Origin: Yoonia sp.
Lineage (GTDB): Bacteria; Pseudomonadota; Alphaproteobacteria; Rhodobacterales; Rhodobacteraceae
Assembly (NCBI GenBank): GCA_023955335.1
Contig: JAGSGF010000028.1
Coordinates: forward strand, 1 to 40,079
Direction: 5' to 3'
DNA: 40,079 nucleotides
The position numbers were made by a program, and so were the translations under genes. A model generated the notes under the pieces. The model was not told the origin of the DNA. It ran no database searches and saw nothing but the letters and a program-made list of their open reading frames with translations. This document shows positions 16,580-27,494 of this stretch, piece by piece. The first letter of the stretch is position 1. Every line of letters begins with the position of its first letter.

Positions 16580-18406
16580 ATGCGCAGTTTGACCAAAACC
16601 GATGCCAATATGTCCGATGCGCGCATCCAGGGGTGGAACGTCATCCGCCGTGTGGTTCCGTATCTTTGGCCTGAAGGAAATACGTCTGTCAAAGTGCGTG
16701 TTGTGGCGTCAATGGCCGCTTTGTTCCTGTCACAGATTATTGCAGTTTTGACGCCGCAATTCTTTAGCCAAGCCGTTGATGCATTGGCCCCGGACGAGCC
16801 GACCGCCGCCACCTATTTGGGTCTTGGTGCGGTTGGTTTGACGCTGGCCTACGGATTTGCACGCCTGATGTCTGTTGGCCTGCAACAGTTGCGCGACGTG
16901 ATTTTCACGCGGGTCGGGCAGGGCGCGCTGCGGTCACTTGCACTGGAAACATTCACGCATATTCATCGCCTTTCGATGCGCTATCACATCACCCGAAAAA
17001 CCGGCGGCCTGTCTCGTGTGATTGAACGTGGCGTAAAGGGTGTTGAATTTTTGCTGCGTTTCTTGCTGTTCTCGGTTGGTCCGCTGATCCTGCAATTGCT
17101 GATGATCGCAGGCGTTTTGTTTGTGACGTTTGATGTTTGGTATCTGGTGATCGTTGTGGTCACCATTGGTCTGTATGTTTGGTTCACGTTCGCGGTGACC
17201 GAATGGCGCGTCAAAATTCGCAAACAGATGAACGATCAAGATACCGACGCCAACCAAAAGGCGATCGATAGTCTGTTGAACTTTGAGACCGTCAAGTATT
17301 TTAGTGCCGAAAAATGGGAAGCTGACCGCTACGACGACGCGATGCGCCAATATCAGGTCGCCGCGATCAAGACCAATTATAGCCTCGCGTTTTTGAATTT
17401 TGGCCAAGCGCTTTTGATCACAGCCGGCCTTGTGGGCGTCATGGTTATGGCGGCGATGGGTGTGCAAAATGGCACCCTGAGCGTCGGTGATTTTGTTCTG
17501 GTGAACGCTTATATGATCCAAATTACGATGCCGTTGAACTTTCTTGGAACAGTCTACCGCGAAATTCGTCAGGCGCTGATCGATATGGGGGGAATGTTCG
17601 ATTTATTAGATCAGCCTGCTGAAGTTGTAGATAAAAAGGACGCAAAAGTTCTAAATGTGCAAGCGGGCGAGGTTGTTCTGGACGATGTCCATTTTGGTTA
17701 TGATCCAAAACGTGCCATTCTGAAGGGTGTCAGCATCACCGCAAAGCCCGGTCAGACGGTTGCTATTGTTGGATCATCGGGATCGGGTAAATCGACCATC
17801 GGACGGCTGCTGTTCCGCTTCTACGATGTCAATGCGGGTGCCCTGCGCATCGACGGCCAAGACGTGCGGGATGTGACGCAGACAAGCCTTCACGAACACA
17901 TCGGTGTCGTGCCGCAGGATACCGTGCTGTTTAACGACACAGTACACTATAACATCGCCTATGGGCGACCGACCGCATCCGAGGAAGAGATTTTCGCAGC
18001 TGCTAAGGCAGCTAAAATCCATGATTTCATTGTCAGCTTACCGGATGGTTATGAGACGACAGTGGGTGAGCGTGGCCTCAAGTTATCTGGTGGCGAAAAG
18101 CAGCGGGTCGGTATTGCGCGGACCTTGCTAAAAAATCCACCAATTCTGTTGTTGGACGAGGCTACATCCGCATTGGATACTGAAACCGAAATGGAAATTC
18201 AGGCCGAACTTAAGGCGATGGCTAAGGGCCGCACCGTCATCACAATTGCGCACCGTCTGTCGACCATCTCAGAGGCAGATCAGATTGTTGTGCTCGAAGA
18301 GGGCGTTATTGTTGAACGCGGCACACATGATGCGCTTTTGGCAGCAGATGGCCGTTATGCACACTTGTGGAACCGTCAAACCGAGGACGAAACCATTTCC
18401 GTTTAG
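16580..18406 (+). CDS. Atm1/HMT1-type ABC exporter, fused permease-ATPase
   Basis: The ATG at 16580 has GGAG 6 nt upstream; a TTG lies directly before it. The 608-aa half-transporter has six membrane helices in residues 35-320 and a nucleotide-binding domain from about 365. Motifs are GSSGSGKST (Walker A), PQDTVLFNDTVHYNIAYG (Q-loop and downstream), LSGGEKQRVGIARTLLK (signature), ILLLDEATSALD (Walker B) and TIAHRLSTI (H-loop). The segments TRKTGGLSRVIERGVKGVEF, LNFETVKYFSAEKWEADRYD and GMFDLLDQ are typical of mitochondrial Atm1 and its bacterial orthologues. These export glutathione-linked compounds or metal-glutathione complexes and support iron-sulfur protein assembly and metal tolerance. 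It acts as a homodimer in the inner membrane. No partner gene is needed. Confidence 0.9.
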   Translation: MRSLTKTDANMSDARIQGWNVIRRVVPYLWPEGNTSVKVRVVASMAALFLSQIIAVLTPQFFSQAVDALAPDEPTAATYLGLGAVGLTLAYGFARLMSVGLQQLRDVIFTRVGQGALRSLALETFTHIHRLSMRYHITRKTGGLSRVIERGVKGVEFLLRFLLFSVGPLILQLLMIAGVLFVTFDVWYLVIVVVTIGLYVWFTFAVTEWRVKIRKQMNDQDTDANQKAIDSLLNFETVKYFSAEKWEADRYDDAMRQYQVAAIKTNYSLAFLNFGQALLITAGLVGVMVMAAMGVQNGTLSVGDFVLVNAYMIQITMPLNFLGTVYREIRQALIDMGGMFDLLDQPAEVVDKKDAKVLNVQAGEVVLDDVHFGYDPKRAILKGVSITAKPGQTVAIVGSSGSGKSTIGRLLFRFYDVNAGALRIDGQDVRDVTQTSLHEHIGVVPQDTVLFNDTVHYNIAYGRPTASEEEIFAAAKAAKIHDFIVSLPDGYETTVGERGLKLSGGEKQRVGIARTLLKNPPILLLDEATSALDTETEMEIQAELKAMAKGRTVITIAHRLSTISEADQIVVLEEGVIVERGTHDALLAADGRYAHLWNRQTEDETISV

Positions 18407-18511
18407 CGCGCGCAGCCGTCACGGCCCCCGCTTGGGGTCTTGGCAAGCAACCGCAATTGGCGATATGAACCATCAACGGATCAACTTGATCCACGCCAAA
18501 AGGGGCAAGCC

Positions 18512-19171
18512 ATGAGCGATACCGACAGCTTTATCAACGAAGTCACCGACGAAGTCCGACGCGATGCGCTGTACGGCTATTTGCGCCGGTATGGCTGGAT
18601 TGCTGTTTTGGTTGTTGTCGGTGTTGTTGGCGGTGCTGCGTATAACGAGTATAACAAGGCACAGACGCAATCGGCGGCCCAAGCCGTAGGTGATCAGATG
18701 CTGGATGCGCTTTCCGCTGATGCGCCCGAAGACCGTGCCACTGCGCTGGTAGCCATTGATGCTGCGGGGCCATCTGCCGCTGTCGCTGCTTTGCTGACGG
18801 CTGCAACGCAGCAAGAAGCCGGGCAAATTGAGGCTGCGGCGCAAACCCTTGGCGGTTTGGCCATAAATGCCGATGTCCCAGAAATTTACCGTGACCTTGC
18901 TGCGTTGAAGGCTGCGATGTTGCCATCGGAAGATACAGCGGCTCGTTTGAGCTCACTTGAAACGCTTGCCCAACCGGGGGCGTCGTTTGCGCTACTGGCA
19001 CGTGAACAGATCGGTCTGATGCAGGTCGAAGCGGGTGATACCGATGCTGCCATCGCGACGATGCGCCTGATATCCGAGGATGCCGGAGTGACACGGGGCT
19101 TGCGTGAACGCGCTCAAACGCTGATTGTGGCCTTGGGTGGTGACATCACTGCGCCAGCGCTTGCCGAATAA
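18512..19171 (+). CDS. YfgM-like TPR membrane protein
   Basis: The ATG at 18512 is preceded by AGGGGCAAG. The 219-aa protein has an N-terminal amphipathic helix (FINEVTDEVRRDALYGYLRR), one membrane segment (IAVLVVVGVVGGAAY) and then TPR-like Ala-rich helices (LLTAATQQEAGQIEAAAQTL, MQVEAGDTDAAIATMRLI). This is the YfgM/TPR_21 pattern. The order yfgM-bamB-der is widely conserved in proteobacteria, and YfgM works with the SecYEG translocon and periplasmic chaperones. The gap to bamB is only 22 nt, so they are probably one operon. Confidence 0.8.
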   Translation: MSDTDSFINEVTDEVRRDALYGYLRRYGWIAVLVVVGVVGGAAYNEYNKAQTQSAAQAVGDQMLDALSADAPEDRATALVAIDAAGPSAAVAALLTAATQQEAGQIEAAAQTLGGLAINADVPEIYRDLAALKAAMLPSEDTAARLSSLETLAQPGASFALLAREQIGLMQVEAGDTDAAIATMRLISEDAGVTRGLRERAQTLIVALGGDITAPALAE

Positions 19172-19193
19172 GACTGCAAAGGGACGAAATTCC

Positions 19194-20489
19194 GTGACAG
19201 CCAAGACGATATATACCGCTGGCCTGTTGGCTGCCCTTTTGGTCGGTTGCGGCGAAATGGATGTAATTTTGCCCGGCGAACGTGTCGCGATCCGTCAGGA
19301 TGTGGCATTTGTGAACCAAGCTGCTGCCGTCAATTTTGCAGCTGCTCGCGTGAACGCCGACTGGACCCACCGCAACGGAGGGACTGATCATCGGATCAGC
19401 CACCCTGCGCTTGGTGCATCGCTGAGCCAAATTTTTGCCGTCAACATTGGCGAGGGCGACAGCCGCCGCGCCCGCATCACAGCGGAGCCAATCGTGGCGG
19501 GCGGCGTGGTTTACACGCTTGATGCCCGCGCCGGCGTGACAGCGACGTCTACTTCTGGTGCGCCAATCTGGGCCGCAGATGTGACGCCCCGTACCGACAA
19601 TGCATCTGACGCGTCTGGTGGTGGCCTGTCTGTTGCTGGTGGCACTGTGTTTGTCGCAACAGGATTTGGTGAACTGACGGCCCTTGATGCCGCATCCGGT
19701 GCTGAGCTGTGGACCCAAGATTTGGATGCACCCGGTACGTCTGCGCCAACCGTGCGCGATGATCTGGTTTATGTCGTGGCCCGTAACAGCACCGCTTGGG
19801 CGCTGGACGTGGCCACTGGCCGGATTCAATGGCAACTGTCGGGGACACCGTCGGTCGCCAACTTTGGTGGCGGGGCAGGGGCTGCGATTAATGACGACAT
19901 CGCCGTGTTCCCATTTCCGTCCGGCGAGGTCGTTGCGACCTTCCCTCAAGGTGGGACGCGTCTCTGGCAAAGCGTTGTGTCTGGCGAACGGATCGGCAAG
20001 GCGGCGACACTGGTGTCTGACATCGCAGGCGATCCCGTGATTGCAGGTGACCGCGTTTACGTTGGTAACTTTGGCGGGCAATTGGCCGCTCTTGATACAT
20101 TTACCGGCGACCGGGTCTGGACAGCGAACGAGGGTGCGCTTGGCCCTGTTTGGCCCGCAGGCAACGCCGTATTCTTCGTCAATGATTTGAACGAACTTGT
20201 GCGCCTTGATGCGGCGACCGGTGATCAGGTGTGGCGCATCACGCTGCCAGCTGCTGAAGTTAAAAGCACACGCAGACAGCCTGCCATCGCGGCCCATTAT
20301 GGCCCGATATTGGCCGGTGGACGTTTGATTGTGGCATCAACAGATGGGACCATCCGACAGTTTGATCCGGTCTCTGGTGCGCTGATCGGGACCGTTGCGG
20401 TGGCCGGTGGTGCTGCTGCCAGCCCCGTCGTTGCGGGTGGTGTTCTTTACGTCATCACGAAGACAGGTCAACTGGTGGCTTTCCGTTAG
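19194..20489 (+). CDS. bamB: BamB-like outer-membrane assembly lipoprotein
   Basis: The start is GTG at 19194, with GGGACG upstream; it begins a lipoprotein signal with lipobox L-V-G-C (Cys19). The 431-aa product is an eight-bladed PQQ-type propeller with repeated blade signatures such as LTALDAASGAELWTQDL, AWALDVATGRIQWQL, LAALDTFTGDRVWTANEG and LVRLDAATGDQVWRITLP. BamB binds BamA in the BAM complex, which folds outer-membrane barrels. Position between a YfgM-like gene and der is the conserved setting. A 383-codon antisense reading frame over this gene is a shadow of its composition. Confidence 0.9.
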   Translation: MTAKTIYTAGLLAALLVGCGEMDVILPGERVAIRQDVAFVNQAAAVNFAAARVNADWTHRNGGTDHRISHPALGASLSQIFAVNIGEGDSRRARITAEPIVAGGVVYTLDARAGVTATSTSGAPIWAADVTPRTDNASDASGGGLSVAGGTVFVATGFGELTALDAASGAELWTQDLDAPGTSAPTVRDDLVYVVARNSTAWALDVATGRIQWQLSGTPSVANFGGGAGAAINDDIAVFPFPSGEVVATFPQGGTRLWQSVVSGERIGKAATLVSDIAGDPVIAGDRVYVGNFGGQLAALDTFTGDRVWTANEGALGPVWPAGNAVFFVNDLNELVRLDAATGDQVWRITLPAAEVKSTRRQPAIAAHYGPILAGGRLIVASTDGTIRQFDPVSGALIGTVAVAGGAAASPVVAGGVLYVITKTGQLVAFR

Positions 20490-20539
20490 CATCTTATTGG
20501 TGTAGCGAGGCGACTTGAACCCGTCAGGAGCCTGAACCG

Positions 20540-22009
20540 ATGTCCTTTACCCTTGCCGTTGTGGGCCGCCCCAATGTTGGGAAATCCACGCTTTTCAACC
20601 GTTTGGTTGGTAAAAAGCTTGCGTTGGTCGATGATCAGCCCGGTGTAACGCGTGATTTGCGCGAAGGTGCGGCGCGTCTGGTTGACCTGCGATTCACCGT
20701 CATTGACAGCGCAGGGCTTGAGGACGCGACCGACGAGAGCCTTCAGGGCCGTATGCGCCGCCTGACAGAACGTGCCGTTGAAATGGCGGATGTCTGCCTG
20801 TTTATGATCGATGCGCGTGTCGGCGTGACTCCGACCGATATCGTTTTTGCGGACATCCTACGCAAGAAAAACGCCAATGTGATCCTTGCTGCCAACAAGT
20901 CCGAAGGACGCGCTGGCGAAGCCGGCTACCTAGAGGCGTTCTCGCTTGGTCTTGGTGAACCGATCCGTCTGTCCGCCGAACACGGCGAAGGCATGGATGA
21001 GCTATATGATTTCTTGATGCCGCTGTCTGATGCATTTGACGAACGCGCCAAGGAAGATTCGCCTGATATTGATGTTGATGTAGGCGAAGACGACGAAGAC
21101 GCGCCGCGCGTTCCCACAGCTGAAAAGCCGCTGCAAATTGCGGTGTGTGGTCGTCCAAACGCGGGCAAATCCACCTTGATCAACAAAATTATTGGTGAAG
21201 AACGTCTGCTGACTGGCCCAGAGGCGGGCATCACCCGTGATGCGATTTCCGTCCGCAAGGATTGGGCGGGCACGGACGGTGTGCCTGTGCCAATGCGTAT
21301 TTTTGATACCGCCGGTATGCGCCGCAAGGCCAAGGTCCAAGAAAAGCTTGAAAAACTGTCTGTGTCAGATGGCTTGCGCGCGGTAAAGTTCGCCGAAGTT
21401 GTCGTTATCTTGCTTGATGTGGAAATTCCGTTTGAGCAACAAGATTTGCGTCTTGCCGATCTGGCCGAACGCGAAGGTCGTGCTGTTGTGATTGCCGTCA
21501 ACAAGTGGGACGTCGAGACCGAAAAGCAAGACAAGCTGAAAGAGCTGAAAGAAGAATTCGCGCGCCTGTTGCCGCAGCTTAAAGGTGCGCCATTGGTCAC
21601 CGTGTCTGCCAAGACAGGCAAGGGTTTGGACCGCTTGCAAGAGGCGATTATGCGCGCCCATGAAGTGTGGAACCGCCGCATCACGACTGCGCAACTGAAC
21701 CGCTGGCTGACGGGCATGCTGGAACAGCATCCGCCGCCCGCACCCGGTGGTCGCCGCATTAAAATGCGCTATGCCACGCAGGTCAAAACGCGCCCCCCTG
21801 GCTTTGTTGTGATGTCGTCATTCCCGGAACTCGTGCCCGCCAGTTATTCACGGTATCTGGTCAACGGTCTGCGCGAAGATTTTGACATGCCAGGGACGCC
21901 GATCCGTCTGACGCTGCGCGATCAGGGCGACAAGAACCCGTTTAAGAACAAGAAAAAGAAGCAGACTGGCCGTCTGTCCAAGCACATCAAAAAGCCAAGT
22001 GGCGACTAA
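20540..22009 (+). CDS. der: ribosome assembly GTPase Der (EngA)
   Basis: A 489-aa tandem GTPase. The first G domain starts with [18 protein letters not shown], with switch region [15 protein letters not shown] and NKSE. The second starts with [18 protein letters not shown] and has [18 protein letters not shown] and NKWDVE. Both are followed by a C-terminal KH-like domain ([19 protein letters not shown]). An acidic linker joins the G domains. Der acts in 50S subunit assembly. AGGAG precedes the ATG. A basic tail ([14 protein letters not shown]) ends the protein. Its TAA overlaps the stop of the convergent TspO-like gene within CTAA. Confidence 0.96.
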   Translation: MSFTLAVVGRPNVGKSTLFNRLVGKKLALVDDQPGVTRDLREGAARLVDLRFTVIDSAGLEDATDESLQGRMRRLTERAVEMADVCLFMIDARVGVTPTDIVFADILRKKNANVILAANKSEGRAGEAGYLEAFSLGLGEPIRLSAEHGEGMDELYDFLMPLSDAFDERAKEDSPDIDVDVGEDDEDAPRVPTAEKPLQIAVCGRPNAGKSTLINKIIGEERLLTGPEAGITRDAISVRKDWAGTDGVPVPMRIFDTAGMRRKAKVQEKLEKLSVSDGLRAVKFAEVVVILLDVEIPFEQQDLRLADLAEREGRAVVIAVNKWDVETEKQDKLKELKEEFARLLPQLKGAPLVTVSAKTGKGLDRLQEAIMRAHEVWNRRITTAQLNRWLTGMLEQHPPPAPGGRRIKMRYATQVKTRPPGFVVMSSFPELVPASYSRYLVNGLREDFDMPGTPIRLTLRDQGDKNPFKNKKKKQTGRLSKHIKKPSGD

Positions 22010-22722
22010 GAAACTGTTGCGGGGCGCCACCATTTTACGGTGGCGCCTGCGACGATGACGATCCCGACAGCGGCCAGTGCTGAGACGCTTATCACTGCGG
22101 TCGTGTTGGCGGCGATAATCCCAACAAGCGCCCAGATGACGACGAAGCCGTACTCTGGTGCTTGCGGTTTGCGCGACAAGACTGTCAGCGTCACGGCGAG
22201 CGCCGAAATAATCCCAACAAACGCCCACCCAAGACTTCCAAAGACAATCCCGTATCCAGCGGCCGTGCTGCCAAGCGATACGAATGATGCAGCCGTCAGC
22301 CAGCCCGCGTAAATCCCCACAGGGGCCTGGAGCCACCAACGGTCAAACAGGGGCGCCCGCAGCAATGCCCAGATTGCAAATACCGCCATTGCGACGATGC
22401 TGATCGTGGCCCAGATCGCACTTTGGTTCGCGATCCACAGCCAAGGTGTCCCGATTGCCAAGCTCGCGATCAGTGGTGCCCTTGCGTGGTCCCAAGACGG
22501 GCTGTCGCCGCGCTTCACGATCCCAAAGACTGCGCTGACGATAAGCCAGCCATAGATGAGCCCCCAGATCGCAAACGCATAGCCAGCTGGTTGGATCGGT
22601 GGATCAATTTGTGGAAATGGCAACTGGCTGTCCGTGAACCCCATAAACGGGTCCGTCAAAGCGGGGGAGACGACAAAAGTCGCGGTGAAGAGCAGCGTGA
22701 TCAATGCATAAATCTGTTTCAT
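22006..22722 (-). CDS. TspO/MBR-like tryptophan-rich membrane protein
   Basis: A 238-aa very hydrophobic protein with about seven membrane segments and many Trp residues. The segment [20 protein letters not shown] resembles the conserved first-helix region of TspO/MBR proteins (P-x-W-x-F-x-x-x-W-x-x-x-Y), and [11 protein letters not shown] and [19 protein letters not shown] are also Trp-rich. It is longer than the ~160-aa classical TspO, so it belongs to the extended form often called tryptophan-rich sensory protein. TspO binds porphyrins and, in Rhodobacter, modulates photosystem gene expression; whether this one does is unknown. Confidence 0.65.
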   Translation of the reverse strand: MKQIYALITLLFTATFVVSPALTDPFMGFTDSQLPFPQIDPPIQPAGYAFAIWGLIYGWLIVSAVFGIVKRGDSPSWDHARAPLIASLAIGTPWLWIANQSAIWATISIVAMAVFAIWALLRAPLFDRWWLQAPVGIYAGWLTAASFVSLGSTAAGYGIVFGSLGWAFVGIISALAVTLTVLSRKPQAPEYGFVVIWALVGIIAANTTAVISVSALAAVGIVIVAGATVKWWRPATVS

Positions 22723-22834
22723 AATCTTTTAACGCTCCAGCATCGGGTTTGGTTCACAAAAGGTCTGGAAAAGCTGACTTGACCCTCGGGCAATGGCCTC
22801 TCAGTGTTTCAGTATAGCTGTTGGAGACTACGGA

Positions 22835-24082
22835 ATGAAGCGTATTGCCATTTTCATCGATGGAACATGGAACCGTCCCGACGCCGAGCATCCGACAAAC
22901 GTCGTGCGCTTGTCGCGCTGTGTGCAGCACTATGATCGCGCGACCGACATACCACAGATGGTGATCTATTCCCCGGGTGTGGGGTCGGGCCGTGGGAACA
23001 CCGCCTTTGGCCGCCAACTAGACCGGATATTTGGTGGCACGCTGGGGTGGGGGTTGTTGGACATTATCGAAGAGACATATCGCAACCTCGTATACGCATA
23101 TGAACAAGGCGACGAGGTCTATATCTTTGGGTTTTCGCGCGGTGCGTTTGCGGCACGGTCCTTGGCGGGCATGATCCGCTCGTGCGGCATTTGCCCCCGC
23201 AGCCATCTGGCACGCATCCCGGAGGCAGTCGCACGCTATGTCAGCCGGGCTCCTGAAACGCATCCTGAACATCCGCAGTCTTATGTGTTCCGCGCTGACT
23301 TTGCGCCCGATACCGCGACAAGTCGTGCCGAGTATAACTCGCGCCGCGCGGTCGGTGATACGGATGCGATCCTGTTGACGCTGCCGTATGTTGGTGTGTG
23401 GGATACCGTTGGCGCGCTTGGGTTGCCGTGGTTTTTGCCATTTGCCAGCAATTTCAATGCAAAGTACCAATTCCACGACACCAAGCTGTCATCGTCCGTT
23501 CTGTCTGCGCGCCACGCCGTTGGGCTGGACGAGCGGCGCAAAACATTCCCACCGCATTTGTGGTCCAATTTGGATGGGTTGAACGCAGTTTACACCCCTG
23601 ACAGCGGCCCGCAGCCTGCACCTGCCTACACCCAACAATGGTTTCCCGGTGATCACGGGTCCATTGGCGGGGGTGGAAGCCGGATTGGGTTGTCATCAAT
23701 TGCGATGCACTGGGTTGCGATGGGCGCGCAAGACGCAGGGCTTGCGTTCAATTGGGCCGACTTTGACCGCCAAGCATGGCGGTTGGATACGTCAGAGCCA
23801 ACGGTGAACAAATTTGGGCCGGTTGGAGTGTCTGCATTGCTGCTTGGCGCCATTACTTTTGATCGGGCGGGGCCTGCAACTGTGGACGAATTGTCGCTTG
23901 CGGCGTTGGACCGGTTCCGCGAACAAGATTACCGCCCGAAAAGCTTGGATGCCGTTTATCACGCGCTGTACAAATTGTCGGATAAAGAATGGGGCGACAC
24001 CCGCGCTATGATGATCGCCCGCGACCGTGGGGCGACACATGATCTGGACACGCAGATGCGGCCCAGATCACGCGATTTTTAA
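22835..24082 (+). CDS. DUF2235 alpha/beta-hydrolase-like protein
   Basis: The ATG at 22835 has GGAG 9 nt upstream and starts the conserved [13 protein letters not shown]. The 415-aa protein has the DUF2235 layout: the nucleophile elbow [16 protein letters not shown] (G-x-S-x-G), the acidic segment [12 protein letters not shown], and a late His in [12 protein letters not shown], a plausible Ser-Asp-His triad. DUF2235 proteins include the Tle1 phospholipase effectors of type VI secretion. No T6SS, immunity or VgrG gene is nearby and there is no signal peptide, so a cytoplasmic lipase or esterase role is as likely. Its stop overlaps that of serS within TTAA. Confidence 0.85.
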   Translation: MKRIAIFIDGTWNRPDAEHPTNVVRLSRCVQHYDRATDIPQMVIYSPGVGSGRGNTAFGRQLDRIFGGTLGWGLLDIIEETYRNLVYAYEQGDEVYIFGFSRGAFAARSLAGMIRSCGICPRSHLARIPEAVARYVSRAPETHPEHPQSYVFRADFAPDTATSRAEYNSRRAVGDTDAILLTLPYVGVWDTVGALGLPWFLPFASNFNAKYQFHDTKLSSSVLSARHAVGLDERRKTFPPHLWSNLDGLNAVYTPDSGPQPAPAYTQQWFPGDHGSIGGGGSRIGLSSIAMHWVAMGAQDAGLAFNWADFDRQAWRLDTSEPTVNKFGPVGVSALLLGAITFDRAGPATVDELSLAALDRFREQDYRPKSLDAVYHALYKLSDKEWGDTRAMMIARDRGATHDLDTQMRPRSRDF

Positions 24083-25371
24083 ACGAGCGTGCCGTCGGCG
24101 TTAATTGTGGTTTTGCCGCGCAGATAAGGGTGCAATGCCTCGGGTAACACAACAGAGCCATCTTCTTGTTGACCGTTCTCAAGCACCGCAATCAGGCAAC
24201 GCCCGACCGCCAGGCCGGATCCATTGAGCGTATGCACGAATTCCGGCTTGCCGCCCTCGGTTGGCTTAAACCGCGCGTTCATCCGGCGGGCTTGGTAGTC
24301 GCCACAGGTCGAGATGCTTGATATTTCGCGGTACGCATTTTGGCCGGGTAACCAGACTTCGATGTCGTGGGTCCGGCGCGCACCAGCGCCCATGTCACCC
24401 GTACACAGCACAACCGTGCGGTAGGGCAGGTTGAGGCGCTCCAGGATGCCTTCGGCGCAGGCCGTCATGCGCAGATGTTCGGCGTCTGAATTGTCTGGGT
24501 GGCACACGGTGACCATCTCGACCTTTTCGAACTGGTGCTGACGCAACATGCCAGATGTGTCACGCCCGGCCGAACCTGCCTCGGAGCGGAAACACAGTGT
24601 GTGTGCCACAAAACGGCGCGGCAAGACATCCGCATCAAGCGTCAGGCCGTTTACAATATTGGTCAGCGTGACCTCGGCTGTCGGAATAAGCCACCAGCCG
24701 TCTGTCGTCTGATAGCTGTCTTCGCCGAATTTCGGCAACTGGCCTGTGCCGTACAGCATTTCTTCGCGGACCAGCACGGGCGTATTGGCTTCCACCAGAT
24801 CGTTGTCTTCGACATGGGTGTCGATCATGAACTGACCAAGGGCGCGGTGCACGCGGGCCACGGCGCCGGACATCAGGACAAAGCGGCTCCCCGATAGTTT
24901 GGCAGCAGTTTCAAAGTCCATACCGGGGACCACGCCTGCAATTTCAAAATGCTCGGCTGGCGTAAAGGCAAAGCTTGGCAGGATGCCGTGCTTTTTCATC
25001 TCGACATTGTCGGTTTCGTCTTTGCCATCGGGGATGTCGGCATAAGGCAGGTTGGGCAGGGTCAGCATCAAGGTGTTCAGCGTGACGTCAGCCTCTTTGG
25101 CCTCTTCGGTCAGCGCGGCGATCTCGGCCTTTTTGGTCGCGACCAATGCACGCAGGCGTTGGAATTCATCCTCGTCACCGCGACCTTTGGCTGCGCCGAC
25201 TTCTTTGGCGGCCTTGTTGGCATCGGCTTGGGCTGTCTCAGCGGCCAAAATCTTGGTGCGGCGAGCCTCGTCCAAAGCCAATACTTGGGACGATACACCG
25301 TTCATTCCACGACGCGACAGCGCCGCATCAAAAGCGGCGGGGTTGTCGCGGATCATGCGAATATCATGCAT
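24079..25371 (-). CDS. serS: seryl-tRNA synthetase
   Basis: The start at 25371 has AAGGA 8 nt upstream and begins the canonical [18 protein letters not shown]; the 430-aa length is normal. Residues 30-105 form the long antiparallel coiled coil that contacts the tRNA-Ser variable arm. The class II catalytic motifs are visible: motif 2 in [20 protein letters not shown] plus QFEKVE, and motif 3 in [20 protein letters not shown]. It charges tRNA-Ser (and tRNA-Sec where present) with serine. Confidence 0.97.
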   Translation of the reverse strand: MHDIRMIRDNPAAFDAALSRRGMNGVSSQVLALDEARRTKILAAETAQADANKAAKEVGAAKGRGDEDEFQRLRALVATKKAEIAALTEEAKEADVTLNTLMLTLPNLPYADIPDGKDETDNVEMKKHGILPSFAFTPAEHFEIAGVVPGMDFETAAKLSGSRFVLMSGAVARVHRALGQFMIDTHVEDNDLVEANTPVLVREEMLYGTGQLPKFGEDSYQTTDGWWLIPTAEVTLTNIVNGLTLDADVLPRRFVAHTLCFRSEAGSAGRDTSGMLRQHQFEKVEMVTVCHPDNSDAEHLRMTACAEGILERLNLPYRTVVLCTGDMGAGARRTHDIEVWLPGQNAYREISSISTCGDYQARRMNARFKPTEGGKPEFVHTLNGSGLAVGRCLIAVLENGQQEDGSVVLPEALHPYLRGKTTINADGTLV

Positions 25372-25548
25372 ATGTCTGGTCCTTAGGTTGGCAATTTCTA
25401 GGTGTGTCCTCATATGCCGCAAACTCGCACGGCTGTGAACCTCTGAAATGCGTCCAATCTGGTTGCCATTGACGGGGGGCGGGCCTAATGTGCCGCGACT
25501 TTGGCCCCCACAATGGACGGGCCAGCTAACAAACGACAAGGGACCACC

Positions 25549-25833
25549 ATGCAGGGTATTGAATCACTTATTCCACTGATCCTCATCTTCGGGATCATGT
25601 ATTTCCTTTTGATCCGTCCACAGCAGAAAAAGCTGAAAGAACATCAAGCGATGGTTGCAGCCTTGCGCCGTGGCGACCAGGTGATCACCCAAGGCGGGAT
25701 CATGGGCAAAGTCGTTAAGGTCAAAGACGATGCTGCAGAAGTCGATGTTGAAATTGCATCCGGTGTGACCGTGCGTGTGATCCGGTCCACAATCGCGACC
25801 GTTGTGAACAAGACCGAACCTGCGAAAACATAA
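25549..25833 (+). CDS. yajC: Sec translocase accessory subunit YajC
   Basis: A 94-aa protein with one N-terminal membrane segment ([20 protein letters not shown]), then the family motif [17 protein letters not shown] and [22 protein letters not shown] precedes the ATG at 25549. YajC associates with SecDF in the holotranslocon. It opens the operon yajC-secD-secF-Mth938-ccmABCDG and is divergent from serS across 177 nt, where the operon promoter must lie. Confidence 0.95.
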   Translation: MQGIESLIPLILIFGIMYFLLIRPQQKKLKEHQAMVAALRRGDQVITQGGIMGKVVKVKDDAAEVDVEIASGVTVRVIRSTIATVVNKTEPAKT

Positions 25834-25861
25834 ACACTTTCGCCTTGGGGGCGTGTGACTG

Positions 25862-27493
25862 ATGCTGAATATCTCACCGATCAAGCAGGCGCTGATCTGG
25901 CTCACTGTTGCTGTTGGCTTGCTTTTGGCGATGCCAAACGGGTTCTACAATAAGGTCGAGGCGCATAATGATGCGATTGCGGCGGGTGTAGATGACACCA
26001 GTTGGCCGTCGTTTCTGCCGTCTGGCCTTGTGAACCTTGGTCTTGATCTGCGCGGCGGTGCGCATTTGCTTGCCGAAGTGCAGGTTGCAGACGTCTACGC
26101 CACAGTGATGAATGGCCTTTGGCCGCAAGTGCGTGATGTGCTGGCGGCCGAACGCAACACAATTGGCTTTGTCACCCGCGAAGACGGCCCCGAAGACACG
26201 TTGCGCGTGCGGATATCAAACGTCGACGCTGGCGATCAGGCTGTGTCATTGGTGCGCGGATTGGCGCAACCTGTCGCGTCGCTTGCGGGAGCAGGTCAGA
26301 ACAACATCGAAATATCACGCGACGGCGCAATCCTGACCATATCGCTGTCTGCTGCTGAAAAGCAGGCTGTTGATGACCGCACGATGGCGCAATCGCTGGA
26401 AATTATCCGCCGCCGGATTGACGAGGCAGGGACACGCGAGCCGACTATTCAACGCCAAGGCACTGAGCGTATTTTGGTACAGGTCCCCGGTGTTGGGTCC
26501 GCCCAAGAGGTCAAAGACCTGATCGGTAAAACAGCGCTTTTGACATTTCAGCCAGTTGTGAGCCGCACAAACGACCCTGACGCATCCCCCGGAGCGGGCA
26601 ATCAGTTGGTTCCATCCGTCGACGAGCCGGGCACATACTACATTGTTGAACGTAGCCCCGTTGTGACCGGTGAAAACTTGGTCGATTCGCAGCCTGCGTT
26701 TGACCAAAACGGGCGGCCTGCGGTTAGCTTTCGATTCAATCCAACGGGTGGCCGAAAATTTGGCGTATATACATCGGAAAATAGCGGCGCGCTTTTTGCG
26801 ATCGTGCTTGATGATGAAATAATAAGCGCACCTAGGATCAACGAACCGATCCTTGGTGGCTCGGGTATCATTACGGGGCAATTTACCGTCGAGGAAACAA
26901 CTAAACTCGCAATTTTGCTACGCGCGGGGTCATTGCCAGCAGAGCTGACGTTCCTTGAGGAACGCACAATCGGACCAGAGTTGGGCCAAGACAGCATCGA
27001 CGCTGGTAAGATCGCCTGCTTGGTCGCCGGTTTTCTTGTTCTGCTATATATGGCGCTGTCATACGGCCTGTTTGGCGTATTTGCGAACATCGCGTTGCTT
27101 GTCAACGTGGGCCTGCTTTTTGGACTGCTGTCCATGATCGGGGCCACACTAACGTTGCCCGGTATTGCGGGGATCGTTTTGACAATTGGTATGGCCGTAG
27201 ATGCCAACGTAATCGTGTTCGAGCGTATTCGAGAAGAATTACGCACCGCCAAAGGGCCCGCACGCGCGATTGAACTGGGCTATGAAAAGGCGCTGTCGTC
27301 GATCATCGATGCAAACATTACCACGTTCATGACGGCGACGATCCTCTTTGTGATGGGGTCGGGACCGGTGCGCGGGTTTGCTATTACGCTGGGCCTTGGG
27401 ATCATCACATCGGTCTTTACGGCCATTTTCGTCACACGCGCCTTGATCGTGATGTGGTTCGCGCGCAAGCGCCCCAAAACAATCGAGGTTTGA
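25862..27493 (+). CDS. secD: protein translocase subunit SecD
   Basis: A 543-aa RND-family membrane protein. One N-terminal membrane helix is followed by the large periplasmic P1 domain with the signature GLDLRGGAHLLAEV, and then five C-terminal helices (KIACLVAGFLVLLYMALSYG, GIAGIVLTIGMAVDANVIVF, FERIREELR, ALSSIIDANITTFMTATIL). The Asp in the fourth-helix region (GMAVDANV) belongs to the proton path. SecD with SecF uses the proton motive force to pull exported chains through SecYEG. It ends 1 nt before secF. Confidence 0.97.
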   Translation: MLNISPIKQALIWLTVAVGLLLAMPNGFYNKVEAHNDAIAAGVDDTSWPSFLPSGLVNLGLDLRGGAHLLAEVQVADVYATVMNGLWPQVRDVLAAERNTIGFVTREDGPEDTLRVRISNVDAGDQAVSLVRGLAQPVASLAGAGQNNIEISRDGAILTISLSAAEKQAVDDRTMAQSLEIIRRRIDEAGTREPTIQRQGTERILVQVPGVGSAQEVKDLIGKTALLTFQPVVSRTNDPDASPGAGNQLVPSVDEPGTYYIVERSPVVTGENLVDSQPAFDQNGRPAVSFRFNPTGGRKFGVYTSENSGALFAIVLDDEIISAPRINEPILGGSGIITGQFTVEETTKLAILLRAGSLPAELTFLEERTIGPELGQDSIDAGKIACLVAGFLVLLYMALSYGLFGVFANIALLVNVGLLFGLLSMIGATLTLPGIAGIVLTIGMAVDANVIVFERIREELRTAKGPARAIELGYEKALSSIIDANITTFMTATILFVMGSGPVRGFAITLGLGIITSVFTAIFVTRALIVMWFARKRPKTIEV

Positions 27494-27494
27494 T

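Noticed and set aside
19146..20297. A 383-codon open frame antisense to bamB
   Set aside because: Its product is rich in Arg, His and Cys with no domain, and the opposite strand encodes a clear eight-bladed BamB propeller. It is a composition shadow.
22835..24082. A type VI secretion effector locus around the DUF2235 gene
   Set aside because: No VgrG, PAAR, adaptor or immunity gene is nearby; the neighbours are a TspO-like gene and serS.
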